A stretch of DNA of 64,000 bases from Sandaracinaceae bacterium (GCA_017881055.1 JADGRF010000034.1:1-64000); one strand, 5' to 3'. Positions 44,978 to 55,800 are shown, counted from the first letter of the stretch. The notes: a model not told the origin generated them from the sequence alone. Program-made: numbers and translations.

Positions 44978-45006
44978 TATTTAACACCGGTGGAAAGGTG
45001 CGGCAA
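44978..45006 (-). promoter_or_regulatory. Promoter of def
   Basis: TTGCCG (45001-45006), a 17-bp spacer and TAAATA (44978-44983) on the minus strand. The -10 box ends 12 nt before the start codon, leaving a very short leader that still contains GGAG. Confidence 0.65.
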
Positions 45007-45027
45007 GCGCGCGCGTCGCTGCGTCCG

Positions 45028-47316
45028 TCACAGCATGGAGACCGGGTCGATGTCGAGCGTGGCGTGAGCGGGAGAAATCCCTTCTTCGAGCCGGGAAAGT
45101 ACGGCGAGCGCGGCCGCGCGCAGGGCTTTGCGATCGCGCGCACGCAACATGAAACGGTGGCGATAACGCCCGCGCAGCCGCTCGATCGGGGCGGGCGCCG
45201 GGCCCAGCACGACGACGGACCCGTCACGCACCGGCGCCGACTGCTTGGCAGCGTGGGCCAGCTCCTGCGCGACGCGGCGCGCCTGCGCGTCTTCGCCGGC
45301 ATCGATGCGAATCATCGCCAGTCGCGAGAACGGCGGGTAGTCCAGGTCGCGACGCTCTTTCAGCTCGCTCTTGCAGAAGCTCGCGTAGTCGTGCGTGCTG
45401 GCATGCACGAGCGAGGGGTGCGTGGGCTGATACGTCTGCAACACCACCTTACCCGCACGCGCACCGCGGCCGGCGCGACCCGCGACCTGCGTGAGCAGCT
45501 GGAACGTGCGCTCCTGCGCGCGGAAATCCGGGAACGCCAGCGACTGGTCCGCTAGGATCACGCCGACCAGCGTGACACCGGGCAAGTCGTGACCCTTGGT
45601 GACCATCTGCGTACCGACCAAGATGTCGATCTCGCCGCGGCGCATGCGCTCCATCACGGCGCCGACACCTTCGGCGGCGGCGGTGTCGCGATCGAGGCGC
45701 GCCACGCGTGCGCTGGGGAACAGCGTGCCGAGCGACTCCTCGAGCTTCTCGGTGCCGACGCCCAGCTCACTTGCGCCGCGCGTCTTGCAGTGCGGACAGG
45801 GCGAGTCGACCGGCACGCTGAAGTCGCAGTAGTGACAGCGCAGAAGGCCGGCGCGCTTGTGCCGGGTGAGACTCACGCTGCAGGCCGGGCACTCGCGCAG
45901 CTCCGAGCAGCCATCGCAGCGCATGCTGGGCGAGAAGCCGCGCCGGTTCAGAAACAGGATGGCTTGTTCCTTTGCATCGAGCGTCGCCTTCAGCGCGTGC
46001 ACGAGCGGTCCGCTCAAATATTGCAGCCCGCCGGGCCCGCTGCGATGGCGCGTGAGGTCAACGATCTCGACCGGCGGCAACGCGTGCGCCGTGGCGCGGG
46101 CCGGCAGCTCGAGCAGCGTGAGCTTGCCCGCTTTCGCCAGCTGGAAACTCTCGAGCGAGGGCGTCGCGCTGCCGAGCACGCATACCGCCCCGGCGCGATG
46201 CGCACGCAAGAGGGCCATGTCCCGCGCCTGGTAACGAAAGCCCTCTTCCTGCTTGAACGAGCCGTCGTGCTCCTCGTCGACGATCAAGACGCCGAGCTTC
46301 GGTACCGGCGCGAACAGCGCAGAACGCGCGCCGATCGCGAGGTTCACGCGCCCCTCGCGCAGCGCCTGCCACGACGCATGCCGCTCGTTCTCGCCGAGCT
46401 CGCTGTGCAGGACCGCGATGTCGTCGCCGAAGCGCGCGCGAAAGCGCGACACGAGCTGCGGTGTTAGCGCGATCTCCGGCACCAGCATCAGCGCACCGAG
46501 GCCCTGCTCGCGCGCCTGCGTGATCACGCGCAGGTACACCTCGGTCTTGCCGCTGCCCGTGATGCCGTGCAGCAGAAAGCCGCCGCCCTGCCCGACGCGA
46601 CCGAGGATCTGCTCGATCGCCTTGGCCTGCGCGGGATTGGGCGTAGGACCGGCCTCGCGCTCCACGGCATTCGCGAAGAAACGATCGGCGGGGACCTCGC
46701 GCTCTTCGCTGCTGACCCAGCCCTTCACTTCCAACGTACGCAGCACGCCGCGCGGGCTCTTCACGTCCGCGCGCAGCTCGTCGAGAAACAGCTCGCGGCG
46801 CTCGATCACGCGCGAGAGAGCGCGACGCTGACTGACACCGAGGCGTGCGTCCGGCATGTCGGTGATCAGCGCGCGCACGATCGTGACTCGCTTGGTGGCG
46901 ACGCGCCGACCCGGCAGAGTTTCGTCGCGCTCGAGAAAGCCCTCGGCACGCAGCTCGCTCAGCGCTTTGGTCGCGAGCGCCGGCGCTGCCGCGCGCAGCA
47001 CATCCCCGAGCGGATGAAGGTAGTAATCGGCCCCCGCGACCAGGAAGCTGAATAGCTCCGCCGGGAACACGGGCTCGCGGTCGAGCACGGACGCGATCGC
47101 CTTGAGCTTGGCGCCGGGCGGCGGTGCGACGTCGCCGTTCACCACGTAGCCTGCGAGCTTGCGCGGGCCGAACGGCACGGCCACACGGGCACCGGGGACG
47201 ATCCGCGCTGCCAAATGTTCCGGCACGCGGTACGTGAACAACCGGCGCAGCGGGACCGGCACCGCGACCTCGGCGTAACGCTGGTGCTCGGGAGTCAACG
47301 ACTGCTGCGTGCTCAT
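45028..47316 (-). CDS. priA: Primosomal protein N', replication restart helicase PriA
   Basis: 762 residues from the ATG at 47316. The N-terminal DNA-binding domain is followed by helicase motifs HGITGSGKTEVYLRVI (Walker A) and LIVDEEHDGSFKQ (DEEH). The zinc-binding cysteine cluster has four CxxC pairs (CDGCSELRECPACS, CHYC, CPHC). Later motifs include QMVTKGHDLPGVTLVG and QVAGRAGRG. It restarts collapsed replication forks. The longer open frame upstream overlaps the FlhB-like gene and is not counted. The ATG overlaps the FlhB-like stop (ATGA). Confidence 0.96.
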   Translation of the reverse strand: MSTQQSLTPEHQRYAEVAVPVPLRRLFTYRVPEHLAARIVPGARVAVPFGPRKLAGYVVNGDVAPPPGAKLKAIASVLDREPVFPAELFSFLVAGADYYLHPLGDVLRAAAPALATKALSELRAEGFLERDETLPGRRVATKRVTIVRALITDMPDARLGVSQRRALSRVIERRELFLDELRADVKSPRGVLRTLEVKGWVSSEEREVPADRFFANAVEREAGPTPNPAQAKAIEQILGRVGQGGGFLLHGITGSGKTEVYLRVITQAREQGLGALMLVPEIALTPQLVSRFRARFGDDIAVLHSELGENERHASWQALREGRVNLAIGARSALFAPVPKLGVLIVDEEHDGSFKQEEGFRYQARDMALLRAHRAGAVCVLGSATPSLESFQLAKAGKLTLLELPARATAHALPPVEIVDLTRHRSGPGGLQYLSGPLVHALKATLDAKEQAILFLNRRGFSPSMRCDGCSELRECPACSVSLTRHKRAGLLRCHYCDFSVPVDSPCPHCKTRGASELGVGTEKLEESLGTLFPSARVARLDRDTAAAEGVGAVMERMRRGEIDILVGTQMVTKGHDLPGVTLVGVILADQSLAFPDFRAQERTFQLLTQVAGRAGRGARAGKVVLQTYQPTHPSLVHASTHDYASFCKSELKERRDLDYPPFSRLAMIRIDAGEDAQARRVAQELAHAAKQSAPVRDGSVVVLGPAPAPIERLRGRYRHRFMLRARDRKALRAAALAVLSRLEEGISPAHATLDIDPVSML

Positions 47317-48329
47317 CGCGCGCCTGCCGCCATCAGCTGCGCGACGCGAGCGTACGATTCCGCGGGAACGGGCTCCGTGATCTCCAGGCGCACGAGCCGC
47401 GTCACCAGCTCGGGCTCGCAGTGAACGGGAACGCCCAGGTGGTTCGCGTGCTCGAGCATGCGCGTCGCGCTCGCGCCTCGGCCTTTGCTCCACACCACGG
47501 GCGCCGGGTGCTTGCCGGGCTCGAAACACAGCGCCACGGCAAGCCCGCTGGCGTCGTGCAGCACGAGCGTGGCGCGTGCCAGCTCGGCCAGCGTGGCTTC
47601 GTCCGCGAGCGCGCGTGCGCGACGCTGGCGCTCGCTGCGCAGCTGGGGATCACCCTCTGTGGCGCGACGCTCGTCGTCGAGCTCACGACGGGTCATGCGC
47701 AGGCGCTGCTTGTGCCGGAGCCGTCGGTAGACGAGATCAGCGAAGCCGACGAACGACAACACGGCCGCCGCGCGCAGCAGCATGAACCGGGCAAGCTTCG
47801 CGCTCGCGACTCCAGCCCATGCAGGCGCGCTTTCCGCGAGGTCGAGCAACCCAGGCAGCGAAGGCGCTAGCGCAGCGCCGAGCGCGCAGGCGAGCACCAG
47901 CACCTTGACCGCGAGCCACGCGTGCTCACGCCCATGCTCTGCGGTTGCGAACGGAAAGGCCTGCGCACGCAGCGACGGACGTTCACGTCCGTGTATCTGC
48001 GACCACGCGAACCCGGTCTGCAGCAACGAACCGAGCAGCGCGCCGCATGCGATCGCTAGGAGCACCAGGAACGCAGCACTGCCTCCCGCCTGAACCGCCG
48101 ACCATGCAGCTTCCGTGGGCAACGCGGAGCCGGCTCGCGCTGCAGCGAGAGCGACGCTCCAGAGCGCTTCGCAGGCCTGCGCGATCCGCGGCCCGAGCAG
48201 CCCGAGCGCGACCACGCACGCCGCAAGCGACGCCGCGCACGCGAGGTCGCGGCTATGCGGCAGGTCGCCCGCACGGCGTGCGTCGTCCAACCTGCGCGGT
48301 GTCGCATCGTGGGTTTTCGAGGAGGTCAC
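47313..48329 (-). CDS. Orphan FlhB/SctU-like protein lacking the NPTH motif
   Basis: 338 residues. The start SSKTHDATPRRLDDARRAGD resembles the FlhB/SctU N-terminus (T-P-x-x-L-x-x-A-R-x-x-G). Several hydrophobic helices follow to about residue 205, then a cytoplasmic tail with RMTRRELDDERRATEGDPQL, a clear match to the K/R-x-E-x-K/R-E-G-D-P region. Where family members have NPTH-hAVAL, this has LHDASGLAVALCFEPGKHPA, so the Asn-Pro autocleavage site is absent while the surrounding strand is kept. No other flagellar or type III secretion gene is in the window. It starts at GTG and is coupled to priA. Confidence 0.85.
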   Translation of the reverse strand: MTSSKTHDATPRRLDDARRAGDLPHSRDLACAASLAACVVALGLLGPRIAQACEALWSVALAAARAGSALPTEAAWSAVQAGGSAAFLVLLAIACGALLGSLLQTGFAWSQIHGRERPSLRAQAFPFATAEHGREHAWLAVKVLVLACALGAALAPSLPGLLDLAESAPAWAGVASAKLARFMLLRAAAVLSFVGFADLVYRRLRHKQRLRMTRRELDDERRATEGDPQLRSERQRRARALADEATLAELARATLVLHDASGLAVALCFEPGKHPAPVVWSKGRGASATRMLEHANHLGVPVHCEPELVTRLVRLEITEPVPAESYARVAQLMAAGAR

Positions 48330-48374
48330 GGGGCGTCGAACAATAGCCTACGGCGCTCGCGGCCGCGCGCTACG

Positions 48375-49595
48375 ATGGCCCAAGCGAGCCACGATTCGCT
48401 GCGCATTGCCAAGCGCGGGAGCGCACGCGATGCTCGGCCCGTGTTTTCGCAGCGAAGCGCCTACGACGCGCGCAAGAACTCGCTCGCGCTGGCGCTCGAA
48501 GCGACGCCGGCGCAGCTCGACTTGACGCTCTCGAACCCCACCCACGCCGGCTTCGAGTATCCGGTGCCCGAGCTGCTGTCGGCCCTCCACAACCCTGCCG
48601 CGCACCGCTACGACCCGGACCCGCGCGGCCTGCCCGCAACGCGTCGTGCGATCGCACAGCGCCTTCTGCAGCAGGCGCTGCGTGTCGACCCTGACCACGT
48701 CTTTCTCACGGCGGGCACGAGCGAGGCGTACGCGCACTTGTTCACGCTGCTGTGCGATCCCGGCGACGAGCTGCTGGTGCCCGCGCCGAGCTACCCACTG
48801 TTCGAACACCTAGCGCGTCTCACCGACGTGAACGCCGTCCCCTATCCGCTGGTGTACGACGGCCAATGGCATATCGACCTCGCGCAGCTGCGCGCGGCGG
48901 TTTCTCCGCGCACGCGCGGCGTGTTGCTCGTGAGCCCGAACAATCCGACCGGCTCGTATCTGAAGCAGCATGAGCTTGCCGCGCTCGAGCAGCTGAACCT
49001 GCCGCTGATCTCGGACGAGGTATTCGCGGACTACCCGCTGCGCGCGGATGCGACGCGCGTCATGAGCGCCTTGCAATCCGAGCGCGCGCTGGTGTTCTCG
49101 CTGTTCGGGCTGAGCAAGCAAGCCGCTCTTCCGCAGTGGAAGCTGGCGTGGCTGTGCATGCGCGGACCGCGCGAGCTCACGACCGAAGCCGCGCAGCGCC
49201 TCGACTTGATCTGCGACACCTATTTGTCAGTTGCCACCCCGACGCAGCACGCATTGCCACGCATGCTCGAGCTGATGCAGCCGATCACGCAGGCGATTCG
49301 CGCACGACTCGAGCGCAACTCGAGAGCGCTGCGCGCACGCATCGGCAGCAGCTCGCCCGTGTCGCTGCTGGATGCAGAAGGCGGCTTCTACGCTACGCTG
49401 CGCCTGCCCCGCACGCAGACGGAAGAGCGCTGGGTGCTGGATTTCCTGCAGCTCGACGGCGTGCACGTGCAGCCAGGCTACTTCTTCGATTTTGCCGAAG
49501 AAGCTTACGTAGTGCTGAGCCTGCTCACGCCCGAGGCCACGTTCGACGAAGGCGTCACCCGCCTGCTGGCACGCGTCGAGCAACGGGTAAGCTGA
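48375..49595 (+). CDS. PLP-dependent aminotransferase, class I/II
   Basis: 406 residues. The fold-type I blocks DLTLSNPTHAGFEYPVPELL, HVFLTAGTSEAYAHLFTLL, LVPAPSYPLFEHLARL, LLVSPNNPTGSYLK, LISDEVFADYPL and the Schiff-base region FSLFGLSKQAALPQWKLAW (Lys in SKQ) are present, as is a C-terminal substrate-binding Arg region. The substrate cannot be fixed from sequence; alanine or aspartate/aromatic families are candidates. It is divergent from the FlhB-like gene. Confidence 0.88.
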   Translation: MAQASHDSLRIAKRGSARDARPVFSQRSAYDARKNSLALALEATPAQLDLTLSNPTHAGFEYPVPELLSALHNPAAHRYDPDPRGLPATRRAIAQRLLQQALRVDPDHVFLTAGTSEAYAHLFTLLCDPGDELLVPAPSYPLFEHLARLTDVNAVPYPLVYDGQWHIDLAQLRAAVSPRTRGVLLVSPNNPTGSYLKQHELAALEQLNLPLISDEVFADYPLRADATRVMSALQSERALVFSLFGLSKQAALPQWKLAWLCMRGPRELTTEAAQRLDLICDTYLSVATPTQHALPRMLELMQPITQAIRARLERNSRALRARIGSSSPVSLLDAEGGFYATLRLPRTQTEERWVLDFLQLDGVHVQPGYFFDFAEEAYVVLSLLTPEATFDEGVTRLLARVEQRVS

Positions 49596-49622
49596 GCCAG
49601 TCGCACGGCGATCACGCCGCGG

Positions 49623-51029
49623 TCACTTCGGCGGCGACTTCGACGTCCGCGACGGAGCGCCGTATTTCTTCGCGAGGTATTCGATCAAGTCGATCTTGGT
49701 CACGACGCCCACCAGCTCGCCCTTGTCGAGCACGAGCGCGATGCGCGCGTCGACCAAGAGCCCCTGCACGAGCTCCACGCGCGTCTCGGGCGTGACCGTG
49801 GCGTAGTCGCCTTCCGCGAGCGCGGCCACGGTGCTGGACAGCGAGTGATCGCCGCTGGCGAGATAGCGCAAGAGCGCCACCTCGGTCACCAGCCCGAGCA
49901 GCTCGTTGCCTTGGAGCACGGGCATCTGCGAGATCCCGTGATCCTTCATCATGCCGATCACGTCACGCACACGATCGGTGGCGCGCGCGCTGATCACGGG
50001 TCGCTGCCGCAGCTCGAGCACGTCCGAGACGAAGCCGAGGCCATGCACGTCGCCGAGAAAGCCGTTCTCGCGCAGCCACTCGTCGTTGAACACTTTCGAC
50101 AGGTACTTGGCGGCGCCATCGGGCAACAGCACCACGATGTTCTCGGCCTTGCCACTCTGACGCGCGTACTTGATCGCACCCGCCACTGCAGCACCCGACG
50201 AGCCGCCCGCGTACAAGCCCTCCATGCGCACGAGATCGCGCGCCGTGAGGAAGCACTCCTCGTCGTTCACGCGCACGATGTCGTCGAGCAGCTTCGGATC
50301 GAACGTCGACGGCAAGAAGTCTTCGCCGATGCCCTCCACCTTGTACGTGAACGGCTTGGTCAGCCGCGCGCTCTTCACGTAGTCGTAATACAGCGAGCCG
50401 ACCGGATCGACACCGACCAGCTTCACGCTCGGCTTGCGCTCTTTCAAGTAGCGCCCGACGCCCGCCATCGTGCCACCGGTGCCCATGCCCGCGACGAACA
50501 CGTCGATCTCGCCGTTCGTGTCTTCCCAGATCTCGGGGCCCGTCGAGCGGTAGTGACCACCCGGGTTATCTTGGTTGTGATACTGGTTGGCGTAGAACGA
50601 GTTCGATGTTTGCTCCGCGAGCCGCTTCGCCACCGAGTAGTAGCTGCGCGGATCCTCGGGCTCGACCGCAGTTGGACACACCACCACGCGCGCACCCCAG
50701 GCGCGCAGGGATGCAATCTTCTCAGTCGACATCTTGTCCGGCATCACGAACACGCAGTGATAGCCGCGCACGGCCGCGATCATGGCGAGGCCCGCGCCGG
50801 TGTTGCCGCTGGTGGCTTCGATGATGGTGCCACCGGGCGAGAGCTCGCCGCGCGCTTCGGCTTGGTTCACCAAGTGCAGCGTCATGCGGTCCTTCATGGA
50901 ACCGCCGGGATTCAGGTATTCGCACTTGACGTAGATCGCGGCCGGAAGGCCGTGACCCAAGCGATTGAGCTTCACCAGAGGCGTGTGCCCGATCGCTTCC
51001 AAGATGTTCGCGCGCGCGCCCTTCAGCAT
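49623..51029 (-). CDS. Cystathionine beta-synthase with CBS domain pair
   Basis: 468 residues. The PLP fold-type II core has NPGGSMKDRM (Lys46), EATSGNTGAGLAMIAAVRG, GMGTGGTMAGVG and LYAGGSSGAAVAGA. A C-terminal pair of CBS motifs (VRDVIGMMKDHGISQMPVL and RIALVLDKGELVGVVTKID) is the regulatory module. It condenses serine or O-acetylserine with homocysteine or sulfide. The length and CBS pair match the bacterial/eukaryotic CBS type rather than CysK. A strong AAGGAG precedes the ATG. It fits with the homocysteine methyltransferase elsewhere in the window. Confidence 0.92.
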   Translation of the reverse strand: MLKGARANILEAIGHTPLVKLNRLGHGLPAAIYVKCEYLNPGGSMKDRMTLHLVNQAEARGELSPGGTIIEATSGNTGAGLAMIAAVRGYHCVFVMPDKMSTEKIASLRAWGARVVVCPTAVEPEDPRSYYSVAKRLAEQTSNSFYANQYHNQDNPGGHYRSTGPEIWEDTNGEIDVFVAGMGTGGTMAGVGRYLKERKPSVKLVGVDPVGSLYYDYVKSARLTKPFTYKVEGIGEDFLPSTFDPKLLDDIVRVNDEECFLTARDLVRMEGLYAGGSSGAAVAGAIKYARQSGKAENIVVLLPDGAAKYLSKVFNDEWLRENGFLGDVHGLGFVSDVLELRQRPVISARATDRVRDVIGMMKDHGISQMPVLQGNELLGLVTEVALLRYLASGDHSLSSTVAALAEGDYATVTPETRVELVQGLLVDARIALVLDKGELVGVVTKIDLIEYLAKKYGAPSRTSKSPPK

Positions 51030-51113
51030 GTCGTGCTCCTTCGCGTGACCGCCCAGCCCTCATGAGTATGGGTTCGCGCGAGCGCGGCGAGCAAGCTTTG
51101 TGCGCGTCAGCGC

Positions 51114-52196
51114 TCAGGCGCGAGGCAAGCGCGAGGATTTGTAGCGTTTCGAAGCGGGCGAATCGCCCGTGACACCGAGCAGCGGCGAGCGTGAGAACAC
51201 TTCCAGGGCAGGGCCATCGTCTTCCCCGCGCAGCAGGCGCTGCGCGCCGGCGTAGGCAATCATTGCGGCGTTGTCGGTGCACGAGGCAAACGGCGGTACG
51301 AACACGGCGACGCCCGCAGCGGCTCCCGCCTCCTGCGCTCGCGCGCGCAAGCCGCGGTTGGCCGCGACGCCGCCCGTGATCACCAAGCGCGGCACGCCTC
51401 GCAGCGCGCAGGCCGCGAGTGACTTCTGCACGAGCACCTCGACCACGTTGCGCTGAAACGACGCGCAGATGTCGGCGATGCAGCTGTCGTCGAGCTGGCC
51501 AGGTTCGAGCTCGGCGACACGATGTGCGACCGCTGTCTTGAGGCCCGAGAACGAGAACTCCAGGTTCTTCTTGCTCGCCATGGGCTTCGGCAGCGGGAAG
51601 CGCTTGGGGTTGCCCTGCGCAGCCAGGCGATCGACGCGTGGCCCACCGGGATAGCCGAGCCCGAGCAGCTTCGCGACTTTGTCGAACGCTTCGCCGGCCG
51701 CGTCGTCACGCGTCTGCCCAAGCTGCTCGATCTCGAACGGCGAGCGCACTTCGTAGAGCGCGCTGTGGCCTCCGCTCACGAGCAACGCGATGAACGGATA
51801 TTCCGGCGACGCATCGCTGGCGTCGCCGCGCTTCAAGTGCACGGCCAAGAGATGGCCCACCAGGTGGTTCACGCCGACCAGCGGCAAGCCCCGCGCGAGG
51901 GCGAATGCCTTGCCCGCCTGCACGCCCACCAGCAAAGCGCCCACGAGGCCCGGCCCCTGCGTGACGGCCACACCATCGAGCGCAGCCATGCCGCCCGGCA
52001 GCTCTGCGAGCGCGCGCGTCACGACCGGCACGATGTTCTCCATGTGTGCGCGCGCCGCGAGCTCCGGCACGACGCCCCCGTACGGCGCGTGCAGCTCGAT
52101 CTGGCTCGCCACGACGTCGGCGAGCACCCGTCCATCGCTGACGACCACGGCCGCCGCGGTTTCGTCGCACGACGATTCGATCCCGAGGACGATCAC
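51114..52196 (-). CDS. tsaD: tRNA N6-threonylcarbamoyladenosine transferase subunit TsaD
   Basis: 360 residues. VLGIESSCDETAAAVV, HAPYGGVVPELAARAHMENI, TQGPGLVGALLVG, the metal His pair VNHLVGHLLA, FSFSGLKTAV and PPFASCTDNAAMIAY are all present. It installs t6A37 on ANN-decoding tRNAs with TsaB, TsaC and TsaE. The ATG overlaps the upstream lipoprotein stop (ATGA). Confidence 0.97.
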   Translation of the reverse strand: MIVLGIESSCDETAAAVVVSDGRVLADVVASQIELHAPYGGVVPELAARAHMENIVPVVTRALAELPGGMAALDGVAVTQGPGLVGALLVGVQAGKAFALARGLPLVGVNHLVGHLLAVHLKRGDASDASPEYPFIALLVSGGHSALYEVRSPFEIEQLGQTRDDAAGEAFDKVAKLLGLGYPGGPRVDRLAAQGNPKRFPLPKPMASKKNLEFSFSGLKTAVAHRVAELEPGQLDDSCIADICASFQRNVVEVLVQKSLAACALRGVPRLVITGGVAANRGLRARAQEAGAAAGVAVFVPPFASCTDNAAMIAYAGAQRLLRGEDDGPALEVFSRSPLLGVTGDSPASKRYKSSRLPRA

Positions 52197-52837
52197 GACC
52201 TGCGCCGCTCCAGCGCGAACACGCCGAATAGCGCGGGCAGGACCTCGGTCTGTCCGTCAGCTGCCACGACGTTCGGAGCGATGATGCGCACTTCGATCAC
52301 GCCGCTCTCAATGAGCGAGAGAAAGACCATCGCGTAGCGCTGCACGGGTCCCGTCGGCAGCGCGCTCTTGAAGCGCGCGCCAAAGATGTAGTTGCGGATG
52401 CGCCCACCACCGGGGAACGTGTACTCACTGAGCGAGTCGTGAGCCAGGTTCTCGATCGGCAAAAGCGGCGCCGACTCGAACAGCACCGGCATGCGCGCCG
52501 ACGGTGCACAGCGACTCGAGCCGCCCGGGCACGTGTACGTCGCGAGCATGCCCGGGCCGTCGATGGCTCCGGCGCCCGCATCCCGCACGGCCGAGAGCGT
52601 GGCGCGACCCGGATCGAAGGTCAGATCCAGCTGCGTGTGGGAGCTGAAGCCCTGGCGAATGAACGAGGAATCGCCCTGCTCGCTGGCGCTGCCGAGCACC
52701 TCGCCGCGAAAGATCTCGCCTGGGCTGGTCTTGAACTCGGACAGGCTGTCGCACGCGACGAGCCACGGAGCGCAGCACAGGGCAGCCAGAAAGACGACCG
52801 TCGAACACGGTCTATGGACGCACGGCGGACACGGCAT
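52193..52837 (-). CDS. Lipoprotein of unknown function
   Basis: 214 residues from the ATG at 52837. The signal peptide ends in APWLVACDSLSEF, giving a lipobox LVAC. The mature protein is beta-rich with no recognised family (LDLTFDPGRATLSAV, YTFPGGGRIRNYIFGARFKS, GVIEVRIIAPNVV). Upstream in-frame codons lack signal-peptide character and overlap the kinase gene. It lies 10 nt after the large kinase gene and is coupled to tsaD, so it may be an envelope target or partner of that kinase. Confidence 0.75.
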   Translation of the reverse strand: MPCPPCVHRPCSTVVFLAALCCAPWLVACDSLSEFKTSPGEIFRGEVLGSASEQGDSSFIRQGFSSHTQLDLTFDPGRATLSAVRDAGAGAIDGPGMLATYTCPGGSSRCAPSARMPVLFESAPLLPIENLAHDSLSEYTFPGGGRIRNYIFGARFKSALPTGPVQRYAMVFLSLIESGVIEVRIIAPNVVAADGQTEVLPALFGVFALERRRS

Positions 52838-52847
52838 AGAGGGGTCT

Positions 52848-55800
52848 TCAGGGCGAGGAGTCTCGCAGACCGTTGTCGCTCGCGCCAGCCGGGGGCTCGG
52901 ACAGGGATCGGCTGGCAGCCTGCTCGAGCCGCTGCGCGTAGTCGGCCGCACCCGCGGTCTGCGACAGCCGCACCGCGCTCATGTAGTGCGTGAGCCCGTG
53001 CTCCCGATCGCCCATGGCGGAGACGGACAGGCGCGCGTGCAGCGCGGCGGCGCGTGCCTGCAAGAACGGCAGACGAACCTCGGCGGCGAGCGTGTCCACC
53101 TCCTCTAGCACCGCGCGAGCTTCGACGGGCTCACCGGCATCGAGTAGCGTCTCGACCAAGAGCAACGAGAGCCGGAGTCGACGCGGGCCGTCGAACCCGG
53201 CCTGGCTCGCGAGGCGACCCGCTGCCCGCAGCGCCGAGACGGCTTCTTTCATGCTGTGCTCGGCGCGCCGCAGCTCCGCCAGTGTCAGCTGCACCTCGGC
53301 TTGTACGCCGAGCAGGTCGTCTTGATACGTGGCTTCGAGCGCCTGGCCCAGCAAGCGATACGCCTCGCGCGCACGACTGCGCTGCATCACGACGCGCGCG
53401 AGCTCGATCAAGATTTGCGCGCGCTGCAGCGCGGATTGACTCGTGTACTCGAGCGCTTCACGCAGCACACCTTCAGCGCCCGTGATGTCCCCGCGCCGTG
53501 CCAGCACCGAGCCAAGACGCCGGCTCATGCTGGCGAGCGCGTCATCGAGCGACGTATCGCCTGACTCGAGCAGCTCTCGGCGACCGAGCTCGATGCCGCG
53601 CTGGTAGCCGAGCACGGCCGTGTCCAGGTCGCCGCGCGAAGTAGACACATCGCCCAGGCGCTCCAGCAGCACCAACGCCGAGAGCGCCTCGCCTGCGCCG
53701 TGCGCGTGGTGCGCTCTCACTTCGAGCGGCGCGTCCGTCTCCGAGGCGAGATCGAGCGCACGCAGATGCAATGCTTTGCGCGCCTCCGCCGGTGTGGAGG
53801 CTTCGATCAAGTCACGCACGAACGGATGAATGATCTGCAGCGAGCCATCCGCCTCCACCACGAAGCCGCGTGCCAACAGCAGCGAAAGGCCGCTCATGTC
53901 GTCGCGCTCTGCCATGCGCTGCACGTTCTCTTTGGTGGCGCTGCGCCCGAGCACGGCAATCGTCTGCAAGAGGCGACGCGCGCTCACGTTGAGGCGCTGA
54001 ATGCGCTGGGCAACCGCGTCCGCCAAGCGCGACGGCAGTGTGGCATTGCGCGCGCTGTCTCCGAGACCGAGGCCCAGGCCTTGCAGCTGCTCGATGTACA
54101 GCGGCGTGAGCAAGCGATCCTCGGGCTCGGGCTCGGCCATGTCCGAGAGGCTCCGACCGGCCATGAACGCCTTGGCTTCGCGCATCGTGAAACCGCGCAG
54201 CGTGATCACCGTGGTCTCGCGGGGCAGCGGGATGGGCTTGGCCTTGCCGCTGGCCGTGAGCAGAAACAGCGACGAGTCGGCCGCATAGCGTGGCAGCTCG
54301 GCAAGCGCACGTGGCGAGAGCCCGTCGCAGCGATGCAGGTCGTCGACCATGAGCACGATGCGCTTGCCGGGAGCGTCCGCGGCAGCTCTACGCACGGCGA
54401 AACCCAGCGCACACGCGACCGACCCGATCTTCGATTCGCGGGGATCGCCGAGCACGCCCGACGGGAACAGCACTTCGCGGATACCCGCCGCTACCAGCGG
54501 CTGATTCATGGCCTCGCGATCGGCAAGCGCCGCGAGCGCGTCGTCCTCGAGCGTGAGCAGACCGCGCAGCAACATACGAATCGGGTGGTACGCCACGGGC
54601 GCGCCACTCTCGTGCGGGCCGGCGCCGATCACGATGTCGCCGGCGCGATCCGCACGCTCGGCGATCTCGGCGAGCAAGCGCGTACGCCCTACGCCGGACT
54701 CGCCGATCACGTTCACGGACACGACGCGGCCCTGTGCGGACTTGCGCTCGCTCTCGATCGCCTCCAGCTCGCGCTGCCGGCCCACCAAGAACGGGTGCTG
54801 CGTGCGCGCGATCGTCATGCGCGGCGGCAGCGACATGCGCGCGCTGGGCGGGGTGACGTGAACCGCGAGCGGCGCGCCGCACTCCGCGCAGAAGCGCTTG
54901 GGGAACGGCGAGCGCGCACCGCACGCGGCGCACGTGACCTCGGCGCTGCGCGGCGACAGCTCGCGACCGACGCGCCGCAGCTCGCTCGCCATTTCGTCGG
55001 CACGCGCGTAGCGATCCGCCGTGCTCTTCGCGAGGGCGTGCATCACCACATCCACCAAGAGCGCTGGAATGTCGCGCTCCGGTGCGACCTCACGCGGGTC
55101 GGGCACGGGCTCCTGAATGTGCTTGAGCACGACGTTGGTCGGCGTGTCCGCCATGAACGGCAGACGCTCGGTCAAGAGCTCATAGAGCATCACGCCCACC
55201 GAATAGATATCGCCGCGCGCGTCGACCTCTTCGCCACGTCCCTGCTCGGGCGACATGTAGTCGGGCGTGCCGCACACCAGGCCCGGCAGCGTGATCGACC
55301 TCGCGCCCTGCGTCCCGCGCAGCAACTTGGCGAGCCCGAAGTCGACCACCTTCACCAAGTCACCGCCCGCTTTCAGGCGCTCGATGATCACGTTCTCGGG
55401 CTTCAGATCGCGATGCACGACATCGAGCGCGTGCGCTTCGCCGAGCGCATCGAGCACCGCGCTCACGATGTCGCAGATGCGAGGCAACGGCAGCGGGCCG
55501 TCTTCACGCATCATGCGCGCGAGATCCTTGCCCTGCAGGAACTCCATGACGAGATAGAGGATCCCGTCGTCGGTGCGACCGAAGTCGATGATGCTGACGC
55601 TGTTCGGGTGATTGAGCCGGCTGGCCGCGCGCGCCTCCGTGTAGAAGCGCGCGACCGACTGCTCGTCCGAGAGCAGGTGCGGGTGGATGACCTTGATCGC
55701 GACCGTGCGGCCCAGCATGCTCTGCTCGGCTCGATACACGCGACCCATGCCGCCGACACCAACCAGATCGAGCATTACGTACGAGCCACCGATCGTGCGA

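Noticed and set aside
47313..48329. Type III secretion or flagellar gene cluster
   Set aside because: Only one FlhB-like gene is present; no FlhA, FliI, FliP or similar gene occurs in the window.
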